Assembly (NCBI GenBank): GCA_964440915.1
Contig: CAYTTV010000018.1
Location: 1-64,000 of the forward strand
Direction: 5' to 3'
DNA length: 64,000 nucleotides
Source of the DNA: CAMPJM01 sp964440915
GTDB lineage: Bacteria; Bacteroidota; Bacteroidia; Cytophagales; Cyclobacteriaceae
Made by a program: the position numbers and the translations under genes. Below, piece by piece: positions 1 through 8,420 of this stretch (position 1 is its first letter; the number at the start of each line of letters is the position of its first letter). The notes below the pieces were generated by a model that made no database searches, was not told the DNA's origin, and saw only the letters and a program-made list of their open reading frames with translations.

Positions 1-112
1 GACAGCCCACTCTCGTCCACCATCATTAGCTTATTTCAATTAATCTTTTATCGCCACAATACATAACTCAATGTATCTAGAATTGCTACAAAAAACAAAA
101 GGTTCAAGTTAG

Positions 113-347
113 CTTCCCCAACACACAAAACTTGAAAACAGACGTTCAGGCCAGTTTTTGTTTTTTAATGAACCTTACTACAAGCTTGGACCAGATGGGG
201 AACAGGTTGCCAGAGAGGACACTGTAAAATGTTCTTGTGGCCAAGACATAAAACTGACCGATAAAGATGGCGGTGCAAAAAAGCATACGTAAAATGGATG
301 AAGCGTTCAAAGACCTGGAAAAGGTGTTTAAAAAATTTGGCAAGTAG
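113..347 (+). pseudogene. possible small CxC-motif gene broken by a frameshift
   Basis: No intact gene is visible here, but two short plus-strand reading frames look coding and abut. The first is open from about 113 to a stop at 287, has no ATG (TTG at 158 is possible) and carries a Cys-Ser-Cys-Gly motif followed by a polar, lysine-rich stretch. The second starts with ATG at 267, ends at TAG 345-347 and encodes a charged helix ending EKVFKKFGK. A one-base shift near the A-run around 276-281 would join them into one protein of about 75 residues. The family is not recognised. It may be a relic or a chance pattern. Confidence 0.25.
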
Positions 348-492
348 ACCAGCGCTTTGGCTATGTTCCGTGATCTTTTATCCAAACCGCTTTGCACTAA
401 TCCAATACCGCTGCCCTAAAAGTCCCCTGACGATTTCCCCTTTTAACATCGTCATAAGTGCGCCATGGCGGCATTGATATTCTTTATACTTT

Positions 493-972
493 TTAAGCTG
501 ACCCATTTATTTCAAGATCGTAAACTTTGCCAGAGCTTAAGTTCACTTTCACTTTCCAATAGTGGCTGCATCCATCAAAAACTAAAATGTATTCAGAGTT
601 TAAGCCTCCGTAATCAACATCTTTTGCCCATAACATATTTATCAAGATTATTTTTTCACCAGAAGTATTGATGTAGCCTATGTACTGCCGGATATACTTA
701 TCAAGGTTTTTGTCGATAACTGGACACTCTTTGTTGCCTTGATTAAGTTCCTCTTTGTTAAGCTCCTCGATTTGATTAGCAAGCATCTGTTCTGCTTTTT
801 TGACTTCCTTTAGAGTTGGTTCAAACCATTCTCTTTTGTCATCTACAAAAATGTCAACCTCCTTACTTACAATTACTCCCTTATATGGTTTATCAATATC
901 AAACATCTTTTTTGACTGGCTACAGGCAAATGTTGATGATAAAAGGATTACAGCTACTATTTTAAATATCAT
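493..972 (-). CDS. putative lipoprotein of unknown function
   Basis: A 159-residue protein with a short hydrophobic signal and a lipobox (S-T-F-A-C, Cys17), so it is predicted to be lipid-anchored and exported. The mature part is polar and mixed alpha/beta, without a motif I can assign. It stands alone: the region on the left is degenerate and the region on the right holds palindromic repeats. The start is the only ATG giving a proper signal peptide. Gene status is well supported by composition and signal; the function is unknown. Confidence 0.65.
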   Translation of the reverse strand: MIFKIVAVILLSSTFACSQSKKMFDIDKPYKGVIVSKEVDIFVDDKREWFEPTLKEVKKAEQMLANQIEELNKEELNQGNKECPVIDKNLDKYIRQYIGYINTSGEKIILINMLWAKDVDYGGLNSEYILVFDGCSHYWKVKVNLSSGKVYDLEINGSA

Positions 973-1016
973 CTCTTCTGTATTTTAATGCCAATCTTGG
1001 GAACAGTTCTTGCTAG

Positions 1017-1062
1017 TCCGGATTTGTAATCCGGATTCATGAACCGGGCATTTCAAATGCCC
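1017..1062. repeat. REP-like pair of perfect palindromes
   Basis: Two perfect inverted repeats lie 10 bases apart: TCCGGATTTGTAATCCGGA (1017-1035; 8-bp arms, 3-base loop) and GGGCATTTCAAATGCCC (1046-1062; 8-bp arms, 1-base loop). Paired GC-rich hairpins in an intergenic region resemble REP/BIME elements spread by REP-associated tyrosine transposases. No such transposase is in the window, so that link is inference. They could also act as a bidirectional transcription stop for the lipoprotein gene region, although there is no T-run. Confidence 0.6.
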
Positions 1063-1107
1063 CCTTCTACAACATCACAACCTCCACTCAGGTCCAAATT
1101 TTTCGCA

Positions 1108-1286
1108 GTTGCTGGTCTTTTGACCAACTACTCAAATGTAGCCCAAATATTGTTGTCGTAAAAAACACTACTGGACTTTCAATGATAGGATTCATAGCCT
1201 AAAAATAATCAAAACGCCATTCTTGAAGTTAATTGGACCAGTAGAATAATCTACTAAATTGGTTGCTGGTCAAAAGACACAGCAAC
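1108..1286. repeat. MITE-like segment with about 21-bp inverted ends
   Basis: The sequence at 1108-1128 (beginning GTTGCTGGTC) reappears inverted, with a few mismatches, at 1265-1286 (GCTGGTCAAAAGAC then CAGCAAC). Each end is itself partly palindromic; at 1262-1286 a 7-bp GTTGCTG/CAGCAAC stem encloses GTC-AAAA-GAC. The 136 bases between hold no credible gene. This layout fits a small non-autonomous element or a BIME-type repeat. No target-site duplication was identified. Confidence 0.4.
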
Positions 1287-1643
1287 GGCTGGGGAGCAGG
1301 AGACCAACAGCGGCAGTAAATGATATCGGCCGAAGGATCCACCTGCCTGAACCTCCCCAAGGAAGTGACCTGCACCCATGCCAGAAGCAGATGGTCGGTG
1401 TGCCACACGACCATGGAGAAAGCAATTGTAATACTTACCAACCAAGGAAGTGGCTAATCCTGAAGGTTATCAAAAACAGCTTTGTCTTCACAGACTTAAA
1501 CATTTGAGCTTCAAATTAATTTAATACCATAACATTTCATTTATAAAAATGAATCAGTATCTTTAAAACGTTATGCATGCATACTATTTTTTCATCGAGA
1601 AACATTTCAGGCATTAACATTCATTACTAAACAATTTAAGCAC
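1287..1643. other. intergenic DNA with one more hairpin
   Basis: No convincing gene. Open frames of 60-82 codons on both strands have poor composition. A 24-base near-palindrome with one bulged base lies at 1391-1414 (arms ATGGTCG and CGACCAT). CCAAGGAAGTG occurs twice, near 1357 and 1442. The last 130 bases before the FadL-type gene are AT-rich and should hold its promoter, but I see no clear -33/-7 pair. Confidence 0.4.
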
Positions 1644-2921
1644 ATGAAGAAACAAATACTTTTATTCCTTGGGGGCTTCTTCCTATGTGGGAGCCTTCAT
1701 GCATCTGGGTTTCAAGTTTTGTTGCAGGGTAACCGGGAAACAGCTATGGGAAACGTAGGTGTAGGATTAAGGCCCAAAGCATCCAGTATTTTCTTTAACC
1801 CAGGAGCGCTGAGTATGATGTCCGGCAACAGTGTCAGTTTGGGTGCGAGCGGCATATTTTCCCATAATACTTACTATGCTTCAGACATTCCCAACAGCAT
1901 CTATACTTCAAAAACAGAAAACCCTATGGGTACGCCTTTCCACTTTTATGGAGCATTTGGAGCCGAGGGTAGCAATCTCAAATTTGGTCTTGGAGTCTAT
2001 ACGCCATATGGCTCTCAAGTAGATTGGGAAGAAGGATGGCGAGGCGAACAGTTACTGGATGAAATCACCCTACAGGCCATATTTGTACAGCCAACAGTGA
2101 GCTACAAAATTAATGATATGCTTAGCATAGGGGCTGGATTTGTATATATGTTCGGCAAAGTAAATCTACAAAGAACCTTGCCAGTTTCTTCTACTGCTGG
2201 CAAGCCCAGCATTGAATTGGACGGCAGTGCCAATGGACTCGGCTATAATGTGGGTGTGTACCTAGCGCCAAGTGATAAATTCACCATTGGCTTTAATTAC
2301 CGTTCCAAAGTCGAAGCTGAGGTTGAAGAAGGCGATGCCACGTTCCATAATATTCCTGTAGCAGCATCACCGTTATTCCAAGCCAATCGATTTAACGCTA
2401 TGCTTCCCTTGCCCTCTAACACCACTTTAGGGGCAGCTTTCATGCCATCGAACAAACTTACCCTATCAGCAGAAGTAAGCATGGTAGGCTGGAGTGCTTA
2501 TGAAGAACTAAGGTTTGATTTTAATGGCAATGTTGGCGAAAGTAACGAGAGCGTTTCTGCAAGGAACTATGAAGATGCTTGGGTGTTTCGTTTGGGGGGC
2601 GAATATTTGGCTACAGAAGCCTTAGCTGTCCGAGCTGGTATATATTATGACCAAACACCTGTGCAAGATGGCTACATGACGCCTGAAACCCCAGACTCTG
2701 ACAGGATTGGCCTTACTGCTGGCCTGGGCTATGCCGTGAGCGACCGGTTCGACATTGACCTCTCTTTCTTATATATCCAAGGTATGGAGAGAGAACAAAC
2801 TATCGAGGACGCCTCAAATGCAGGTACGTACAACCCTAGTCAGGGAGTGCAGGATGTTTTGCCTGGTACTTACAAGCTCAATGCTTTTATACCTGGTATT
2901 ACTTTGTCTTATAACTTTTAA
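1644..2921 (+). CDS. FadL/OmpP1/TodX-family outer-membrane transport protein
   Basis: A 425-residue outer-membrane beta-barrel of the FadL family, which carries long-chain fatty acids and other hydrophobic molecules across the outer membrane. It has a Sec signal (about residues 1-20, cleaved after LHA), a mature N-terminus starting SGFQ with the glycine-rich segment typical of the FadL plug, a family-like FNPGALS motif near residue 53, alternating amphipathic strands, and a C-terminal aromatic residue (ending SYNF) as expected for barrel insertion. Its stop overlaps the start of the next gene by one base (TAATG), so it is probably co-translated with the GDSL esterase lipoprotein. The substrate cannot be fixed from sequence. 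Confidence 0.9.
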   Translation: MKKQILLFLGGFFLCGSLHASGFQVLLQGNRETAMGNVGVGLRPKASSIFFNPGALSMMSGNSVSLGASGIFSHNTYYASDIPNSIYTSKTENPMGTPFHFYGAFGAEGSNLKFGLGVYTPYGSQVDWEEGWRGEQLLDEITLQAIFVQPTVSYKINDMLSIGAGFVYMFGKVNLQRTLPVSSTAGKPSIELDGSANGLGYNVGVYLAPSDKFTIGFNYRSKVEAEVEEGDATFHNIPVAASPLFQANRFNAMLPLPSNTTLGAAFMPSNKLTLSAEVSMVGWSAYEELRFDFNGNVGESNESVSARNYEDAWVFRLGGEYLATEALAVRAGIYYDQTPVQDGYMTPETPDSDRIGLTAGLGYAVSDRFDIDLSFLYIQGMEREQTIEDASNAGTYNPSQGVQDVLPGTYKLNAFIPGITLSYNF

Positions 2922-4648
2922 TGATGATTTCTATGCGACTGAACTATAAATTATTACTGACGCTTGGCCTAAGCTTTGCTTTCTTGGGCTGTGAACCAGA
3001 AATAGATAATGTATCCACGCCAGACAAAGGAACAGCAGACTTTACCACCTATGTGGCTTTAGGGAATAGTCTTACGGCTGGATATGCAGACTTTGCCCTT
3101 TATCGAGAATCACAAATGAACTCCTATCCAGCGATCTTGGCGAAACAGTTTCAAGAAGTAGGTGGCGGAGAGTTTACGCAACCCCTCGTTCCCGTTGGAA
3201 ATGGATCTAATGAAAGTGGGCAAGGGAAACTTGTCCTACAGATAGTAAACGGTGAACCCACTCCAGTACCTACTCAAGCGGGAAGTGGTGTATTCAATAA
3301 AGTGAACGGTTCTTTCAACAATTTGGGGATTCCGGGCGCGAAGGCGGGTCATTTAGTGGCTCCTGGTTATGGATCAGATGAGGGTAATCCATTCTTTGCC
3401 CGTTTTGCATCTTCTCCCAACACAACGGTGGTAGAGGACGCTATGCAAAGAAATCCAACATTTTTCACTTTATGGATTGGTAATAATGACGTATTGGGGT
3501 ATGCCACTTCGGGAGGAGCTGGTGACGCCATTACCGATTTGGGCGAGTTCAATGCTGCCATTGATGCCATCATCGCAGGACTGAAAGGTGGCAATGCTAA
3601 TATTAAAGGCGCAATAGCCAACATACCCGATGTCACTAAGATCCCATACTTTACCAGGGTACCGTGGAATGGACTGGATCTCAATGCAGATCAGGCGGCA
3701 CAAGCGAACATGGCCTATCAAGCCTCCATTGTAGACGCACCAGGTAAATTAGGAGATCAGGTAAAAGTAGGGGTAGTCACAACAGTAGCTACCACTACAG
3801 CAGTGGCTGGTGAGGTTATATTCCAGCAAGCTTATCAAGAGGCCATAGGTAATGGTGCCACAGAAGCACAAGCCGAAATTGCAGCAGGCCAGTTTGTAAT
3901 GTCTGAAGCTGGGATGACAGCAATCAACGTGCTTCGAGATGTCTTGCTAGGCGATAATCTGCCCGCAGAACTTGCCCCTGCAAAAGAGCAGATCAACTAC
4001 CTCATTGCCAATCCTGAAGCACGGCCAGCTGCTTTGACAATGGCTATAGAAGGCTTGCTTGGCGCCGATACACTACCAGAAGAGTTGGCAGCGGCCGTTG
4101 AGGCAGAGAAAGAAAACCAAATAGCCCAATTGAAAGCAGCGGGCTTCTACCCTACTTTTGTTGAAGGCCCAAATGCCTTTGTAATTGAAGATGACAACCC
4201 TAACAATCCATTGGGCATACGGCAGATGCGCGAAGGTGAGCTTGTGCTGCTATCGGCATTGGCGGGGGGACAGCTATTGCCAGAAACCGCCGCACAACCC
4301 AAACCTGATCAGTATATTTTGGACGCTTCCGAACTGGAAGCCATTGAAACTGCCAGGGCGGCCTTCAACAATAAGCTGAAATCAAAGGCCGATGCAGAAG
4401 AATTTGCATTTGTAGATGTGGCTGGCTTCCTTATAGAGGTTTCGAGCAATCCTTTATTTATCGACGGGAAGGAATACAGTGACGAATTTGTTCTGGGCAA
4501 CATATTCTCTTTAGATGGCATTCATCTAACGCAAGCAGGAGCGGCTATTGTTGCCAACAAATTCATAGAGGCAATCAACAGCAAATACAATGCTGCTGTT
4601 CCGCCTGTAGTCAATATCAACGAATACCCAACAGTACCATTACCATAA
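2921..4648 (+). CDS. GDSL/SGNH-family esterase or lipase, lipoprotein
   Basis: A 575-residue SGNH hydrolase. Block I is G-N-S-L with nucleophile Ser50, block III is G187-N-N189-D190, and block V is D532-G-I-H535, giving a complete Ser/Gly/Asn/His set. The signal peptide ends in a lipobox (F-L-G-C, Cys24), so it is lipid-anchored. ATG at 2933 is an equally good start. About 340 residues lie between blocks III and V, longer than in simple GDSL enzymes, including an Ala/Glu-rich helical section around residues 300-410. Coupling to the FadL-type channel suggests that it frees fatty acids or other hydrophobic products that the channel then imports. This role is inference. Confidence 0.88.
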   Translation: MMISMRLNYKLLLTLGLSFAFLGCEPEIDNVSTPDKGTADFTTYVALGNSLTAGYADFALYRESQMNSYPAILAKQFQEVGGGEFTQPLVPVGNGSNESGQGKLVLQIVNGEPTPVPTQAGSGVFNKVNGSFNNLGIPGAKAGHLVAPGYGSDEGNPFFARFASSPNTTVVEDAMQRNPTFFTLWIGNNDVLGYATSGGAGDAITDLGEFNAAIDAIIAGLKGGNANIKGAIANIPDVTKIPYFTRVPWNGLDLNADQAAQANMAYQASIVDAPGKLGDQVKVGVVTTVATTTAVAGEVIFQQAYQEAIGNGATEAQAEIAAGQFVMSEAGMTAINVLRDVLLGDNLPAELAPAKEQINYLIANPEARPAALTMAIEGLLGADTLPEELAAAVEAEKENQIAQLKAAGFYPTFVEGPNAFVIEDDNPNNPLGIRQMREGELVLLSALAGGQLLPETAAQPKPDQYILDASELEAIETARAAFNNKLKSKADAEEFAFVDVAGFLIEVSSNPLFIDGKEYSDEFVLGNIFSLDGIHLTQAGAAIVANKFIEAINSKYNAAVPPVVNINEYPTVPLP

Positions 4649-4725
4649 ACAAACTCAACAACAGGTATTTCACTACCTCATTGAGACAATTCAACCTAAG
4701 GTTATACCTTTGGATTACTACTCAG

Positions 4726-4754
4726 AACTCCGGAAGCAATTCCGGAGTTTTTTT
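4726..4754 (+). terminator. rho-independent terminator
   Basis: A perfect 10-bp stem (AACTCCGGAA / TTCCGGAGTT) closes on a GCAA tetraloop and runs straight into a T-tract. It lies 78 bases after the GDSL esterase stop codon and should end the FadL-esterase transcript. Confidence 0.9.
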
Positions 4755-5029
4755 ATAAATAATTTCTCGCAGGAGGGCAAAGGGCACGCAGCACCGCAAA
4801 GAAGAAGGCAATACGGTCAGGGAAAGGCCGATGCTCACCATCCTTTGAGGTGATTGAAGGAACCACCATCTGCTTAAAGGTTTCTCGCAGCGGACGCAAA
4901 GATGAATGCAAGGGAAACAATCATAGAAAAAATGGAAGGCGTATCACACCTAAACCATTCAAAACCACAAACCATCAAACATTTTCAACCACGAATTCAA
5001 ACATTGAACCCGTACACCAAGCATTGCAA
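4755..5029. repeat. gene-free stretch with two TTTCTCGCAG repeats
   Basis: No gene. The motif TTTCTCGCAG occurs at 4763-4772 and 4881-4890, each followed by purine-rich GCAAAG-type words. This resembles the CTCGCA...GACGCAAAG intergenic repeats found in many environmental bacteria, here degenerate. Whether they are mobile or structural is unknown. Confidence 0.35.
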
Positions 5030-6001
5030 TTACCTGTTTTTCACAATATGTTCTATAATCACCTTTCCATGCTCACGGCCGTTTTCTATAAATATCTTTG
5101 CTGTTTCTTCCCCGCCTACGACAGACCCAGCGACATAAACCCCTGCAACATTGGTTTCAAATGTTTTCTCGTCCATCTCAGGAATCAGCGCATCACCTTG
5201 TAGGTTTACCCCTACTTTTCTTAAGAAATCAGCATCTGGTCTATAACCCGTCATTAAAAAAACAAAGTCGGCATCTAATTCTTGTACTTCGGTTTCCCCG
5301 TGCTTTTGTACTAAAACCTTTTCAGGCGTTATGGAAATGACCTTTGCTTCAAAAATCGCATGAATGGCTTTTTCTTTAATCCTATTTTCCATATCCGGCA
5401 CAATCCAATACTTGGCTGTCTTATCCAATGCGCTAAATTGATGGACTAAGGTAACCTCTGCCCCATTTCGATATAAGTCCAGTGCAGTTTCGATGGCTGA
5501 ATTGGCACCCCCTACCACCACAACTTTAGTATTTGTATACCTAAAGGGTTCATCAAAATAATGGCTAACATGTGGCAAATCCTCTCCAGCCACATTTATC
5601 TTCCGCGGAACATCATAATACCCAGTGGCTAGGATCACATTTTTGGCATAGACCTCTCCTTTGGTAGTTGTAACCTTATGATACTGTGAATCAGCTTTGC
5701 TAATAGCGGTTACTTCAGAAAATAGCTGAAGGTTCAAATCGAAATGCTGTACCACTCTTCGATAATATTTTAAGGCTTCCACCCTACTGGGCCGCATGTT
5801 GAGAGAAACAAAAGGGACCTTTCCAACTTCTAACATTTCTGCGGTAGAAAAGAAAGTCATCCCAACCGGATACCTTCTGATGGACTCTGTAATGCTTCCC
5901 TTTTCCAGTATTAAATAAGAAAGGTTATTGGATTTTGCTTCAATGCCACAAGCTAAGCCACAAGGACCGCCCCCTACAATAACCAAATCATACAATTCCA
6001 T
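5030..6001 (-). CDS. ypdA: YpdA-family bacillithiol disulfide reductase
   Basis: A 323-residue FAD/NAD(P)H flavoprotein. The N-terminal dinucleotide fold carries G10-G-G-P-C14-G; Cys14 matches the cysteine reported as functional in Firmicutes YpdA. A second Rossmann motif (VVVGGANSAIE) lies near residue 165. Family members reduce oxidised bacillithiol using NADPH, in the cytoplasm. The start is taken at ATG 6001 because the upstream 13 codons precede the FAD-binding strand and add nothing. The gene is monocistronic; a TATCTTTG -7 element lies upstream. It implies bacillithiol-based redox control in this organism, though no bsh biosynthesis gene is in the window. Confidence 0.88.
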   Translation of the reverse strand: MELYDLVIVGGGPCGLACGIEAKSNNLSYLILEKGSITESIRRYPVGMTFFSTAEMLEVGKVPFVSLNMRPSRVEALKYYRRVVQHFDLNLQLFSEVTAISKADSQYHKVTTTKGEVYAKNVILATGYYDVPRKINVAGEDLPHVSHYFDEPFRYTNTKVVVVGGANSAIETALDLYRNGAEVTLVHQFSALDKTAKYWIVPDMENRIKEKAIHAIFEAKVISITPEKVLVQKHGETEVQELDADFVFLMTGYRPDADFLRKVGVNLQGDALIPEMDEKTFETNVAGVYVAGSVVGGEETAKIFIENGREHGKVIIEHIVKNR

Positions 6002-6051
6002 AATAAAAATGATTAAATAAAGTGTGCCTATATAAGGCATATAACAAGCTA

Positions 6052-6059
6052 CAAAGATA
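6052..6059 (-). promoter_or_regulatory. -7 promoter element of ypdA
   Basis: TATCTTTG on the minus strand matches the Bacteroidota -7 consensus TAnnTTTG exactly, about 50 bases before the ypdA start. The -33 TTTG is not seen at the standard spacing. Confidence 0.45.
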
Positions 6060-6204
6060 GGACACGCATGATAAACTAAGGAAGTGTACGTTAAAAAGAA
6101 AGGACTGTTCTATAATGAGAGCCTGTAAGAGACACGATGTTTGTTGGAGCGTATGTGTTTTTGAATTATATTGAAAGCTCATCTAAACATCAAAAATACA
6201 ATCC

Positions 6205-6543
6205 ATGAATTTTATCATTAAATTGCTTATCACGGCAGTAGCAGTGATTTTAAGTGCCTACATTTTGCCAGGGGTTCATGTAGATAGCTTTATGGCAGCC
6301 ATTATTGTAGCGGCAGTGTTAGCACTTCTCAATACATTTTTCAAACCCATCCTTATTTTCCTGACCATACCTTTAACGGTCATTACACTGGGGCTCTTCC
6401 TTCTGGTGATCAATGCGCTGGTCATTCTATTTACCGATTATCTTGTAGGTGGATTTTATGTGGATGGATTTTGGTGGGCACTTCTGTTTAGCTTAATCTT
6501 ATCTTTGATCGTATCTATATTTGAATCTCTTTCTAGCAAATAG
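6205..6543 (+). CDS. small membrane protein, phage-holin-superfamily-IV/YvlD type
   Basis: A 112-residue, very hydrophobic protein with four predicted membrane segments (about residues 4-22, 29-47, 50-74, 88-108) separated by short loops. The pattern NTFFKPILIFLTIPLTVITLGLF is characteristic of the YvlD/PF04020 family. These are chromosomal inner-membrane proteins; the family name comes from distant similarity to mycobacteriophage holins and does not imply a prophage. Nothing phage-like surrounds it. The role is unknown; YvlD relatives in Firmicutes are linked to envelope stress. Confidence 0.8.
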   Translation: MNFIIKLLITAVAVILSAYILPGVHVDSFMAAIIVAAVLALLNTFFKPILIFLTIPLTVITLGLFLLVINALVILFTDYLVGGFYVDGFWWALLFSLILSLIVSIFESLSSK

Positions 6544-6839
6544 CCCTGTTAAATTGAAATAGCGTAGCCCCCTATGATGAAATGGATCTTTTACAACGCA
6601 ACCTTATAACATAAAGGGTCTTTTCTCGTTGGTTTTGTATCTATTTATAGGATTCGGCTCCTAGGGCAAAATGGGAAGAAAGACTGACCAATGACGCTAG
6701 TTTAATAATTGTTTAAACGATAATAATTATTTAAATTACCTTTAAACTAAATGTATAATAAACTATTGCTCTACAACGGGGTGGGGATACCTAGCAAAAT
6801 ATTAAGGTCTATTTTTTCAATGTAAAACAGTTTTCAGCA
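6544..6839. other. intergenic DNA with no recognised content
   Basis: About 300 AT-rich bases between two plus-strand genes. I see no hairpin terminator, no RNA gene and no coding frame. A promoter for the next gene is likely in the T/A-rich part around 6700-6770, but no consensus element stands out. Confidence 0.4.
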
Positions 6840-7430
6840 ATGTACCAAAACAACAACGGATTTAATCCTGACCATATCAAGTCATTCAACGACCAATTAA
6901 AATTAGCGAACAGGCGCTATTTAGAAAAAAACGAAGAGGACAATAGTGACGAATATGTGAACTTCAGCTTTATTGGCATGTATGAAGGCAAGGAAGTTAT
7001 TTACGATGCGGCCATGTACACGCTTCGGTTGCACCACAGCAGCGAGGTATATGAAATTGCTGAACACAAAGCTGCGCAACGATTTCCAGAGTTTAAGAAA
7101 ATAAAATACCATGAAGACGAAAATGGTGACCTGCAAACACTAGACAGTTTGGAAGAAGAAATAGGGCTCTATATGGCCGAAGTAATGATGGAACTTGAAG
7201 AAGAAGAGACCGTAAAAGTTTCTGAGCATATGGAGTGGGACCCGCATATTGATTATGGCATTGGACTGGATATTGGCCTGAACGTGGAGAAAATCACTCC
7301 CAAAATTATTGAAAAGTTTATCAAAGACTTCAACGAAGAGACTTTAAAGTTAGATAAAACACTCTATTCCTTTCAAACCGAAGACGAGGATGACTTAGAG
7401 TCCAACCAGAAGAAATCTTTTCTTTTATAG
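6840..7430 (+). CDS. acidic hypothetical protein
   Basis: A 196-residue soluble protein without signal peptide or membrane segment. It is strongly acidic, with Glu/Asp clusters at about residues 31-37, 98-108 and 120-127 and an acidic tail. The central part (YEGKEVIYDAAMYTLRLHH) looks like an ordered domain. I do not recognise the family. It precedes the deacetylase gene by 25 bases and could be co-transcribed with it, which is the only clue to its role. Confidence 0.7.
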   Translation: MYQNNNGFNPDHIKSFNDQLKLANRRYLEKNEEDNSDEYVNFSFIGMYEGKEVIYDAAMYTLRLHHSSEVYEIAEHKAAQRFPEFKKIKYHEDENGDLQTLDSLEEEIGLYMAEVMMELEEEETVKVSEHMEWDPHIDYGIGLDIGLNVEKITPKIIEKFIKDFNEETLKLDKTLYSFQTEDEDDLESNQKKSFLL

Positions 7431-7455
7431 GATGCTCGCCCCTATCTAAACCATT

Positions 7456-8358
7456 ATGTTGAAAATTGCATGGGCTCCATGTTATGCACACCCCCTGCCC
7501 GAGCATCACAGATTTCCTATGGAGAAATACAATCTCCTTCCCGAGCAATTGTTATACGAAGGCACAATTTGTGAGGATAACCTCTTTGAACCTCCAAATC
7601 TGCAAGAAGAGGCCATTATTACAGCCCACGAAAGCACCTACTGGAAAAAACTAAAAGGGCTGGGCCTTTCCAAATCTGAAGAAAGAAGGACAGGCTTCCC
7701 TTTATCAGAAGCGCTAATAAAACGGGAAACCACTATTGCCAGTGGTACTTTACAAGCTTCTCGTTTTGCTTTAGTGCATGGCATTGGAATGAATATAGCC
7801 GGAGGAACGCATCACGCCTTTACTTACAAGGGAGAAGGTTTTTGCCTATTAAACGATATTGCCATCTCAGCCCATGATTTATTGCGGCATCAACTGGTCA
7901 ATAAAATACTGATTGTTGATCTGGACGTGCATCAAGGTGATGGCACTGCCCAAATATTTCAAAACGACACTCGGGTTTTTACTTTCAGCATGCACGGCAA
8001 GTCGAACTATCCTCTTCATAAAGAACAGTCCGACCTGGACATAGGCCTGGCAGATGGCACGAGCGATTCATTATATTTGTCGCTGTTGGAAGACAACCTC
8101 GAAATCTTGTTCGACAAGGTCAGACCAGATTTTGTATTTTACCAATCTGGCGTGGATGTTTTGAAAAGTGATAAATTGGGAAAATTGGCGTTAACCATTC
8201 AGGGTTGCAAAGAGCGCGACAGAAAAGTGCTGCAAATGTGCAAAGCCCATCATGTGCCTATATCCATAAGTATGGGAGGTGGCTATTCTGAGAATATTGC
8301 GCATATCATCGAAGCCCATGCCAATACTTTTCGCTTGGCACAAGACACATTTTTTTAA
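7456..8358 (+). CDS. histone-deacetylase-fold deacetylase
   Basis: A 300-residue member of the HDAC/acetoin-utilisation superfamily of Zn-dependent amidohydrolases. Visible active-site parts: tandem histidines H119-H120 in GGTHHAF, zinc ligands D157 and H159 in DLDVHQGDG, the third ligand D234 in QSGVDVL, and the transition-state tyrosine Y277 in GGGYS. The compact single domain and the LNDIAI/DVHQGDG spacing resemble class IV (HDAC11-like) enzymes. It should remove an acetyl or longer acyl group from a protein lysine or small polyamine in the cytoplasm; the substrate is unknown. Neighbours give no pathway. Confidence 0.87.
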   Translation: MLKIAWAPCYAHPLPEHHRFPMEKYNLLPEQLLYEGTICEDNLFEPPNLQEEAIITAHESTYWKKLKGLGLSKSEERRTGFPLSEALIKRETTIASGTLQASRFALVHGIGMNIAGGTHHAFTYKGEGFCLLNDIAISAHDLLRHQLVNKILIVDLDVHQGDGTAQIFQNDTRVFTFSMHGKSNYPLHKEQSDLDIGLADGTSDSLYLSLLEDNLEILFDKVRPDFVFYQSGVDVLKSDKLGKLALTIQGCKERDRKVLQMCKAHHVPISISMGGGYSENIAHIIEAHANTFRLAQDTFF

Positions 8359-8420
8359 ATAACCCATATTGACGACAACTTATATGACTTAGATTCAGTT
8401 GTAAGATTAAGTTATATGCT

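Noticed and set aside
146..397. 83-codon minus-strand frame
   Set aside because: Composition is not protein-like; plus-strand frames in the same place look more coding.
1259..1507. 82-codon plus-strand frame
   Set aside because: It starts within a hairpin repeat and spans other palindromes; no signal, motif or ribosome-binding site.
4850..5203. 117-codon plus-strand frame
   Set aside because: It overlaps the 3' end of ypdA and the TTTCTCGCAG repeat; poor composition.
6205..6543. prophage signal from the holin-superfamily name
   Set aside because: The YvlD-type family is chromosomal, and no phage structural, lysis or integrase gene is present.
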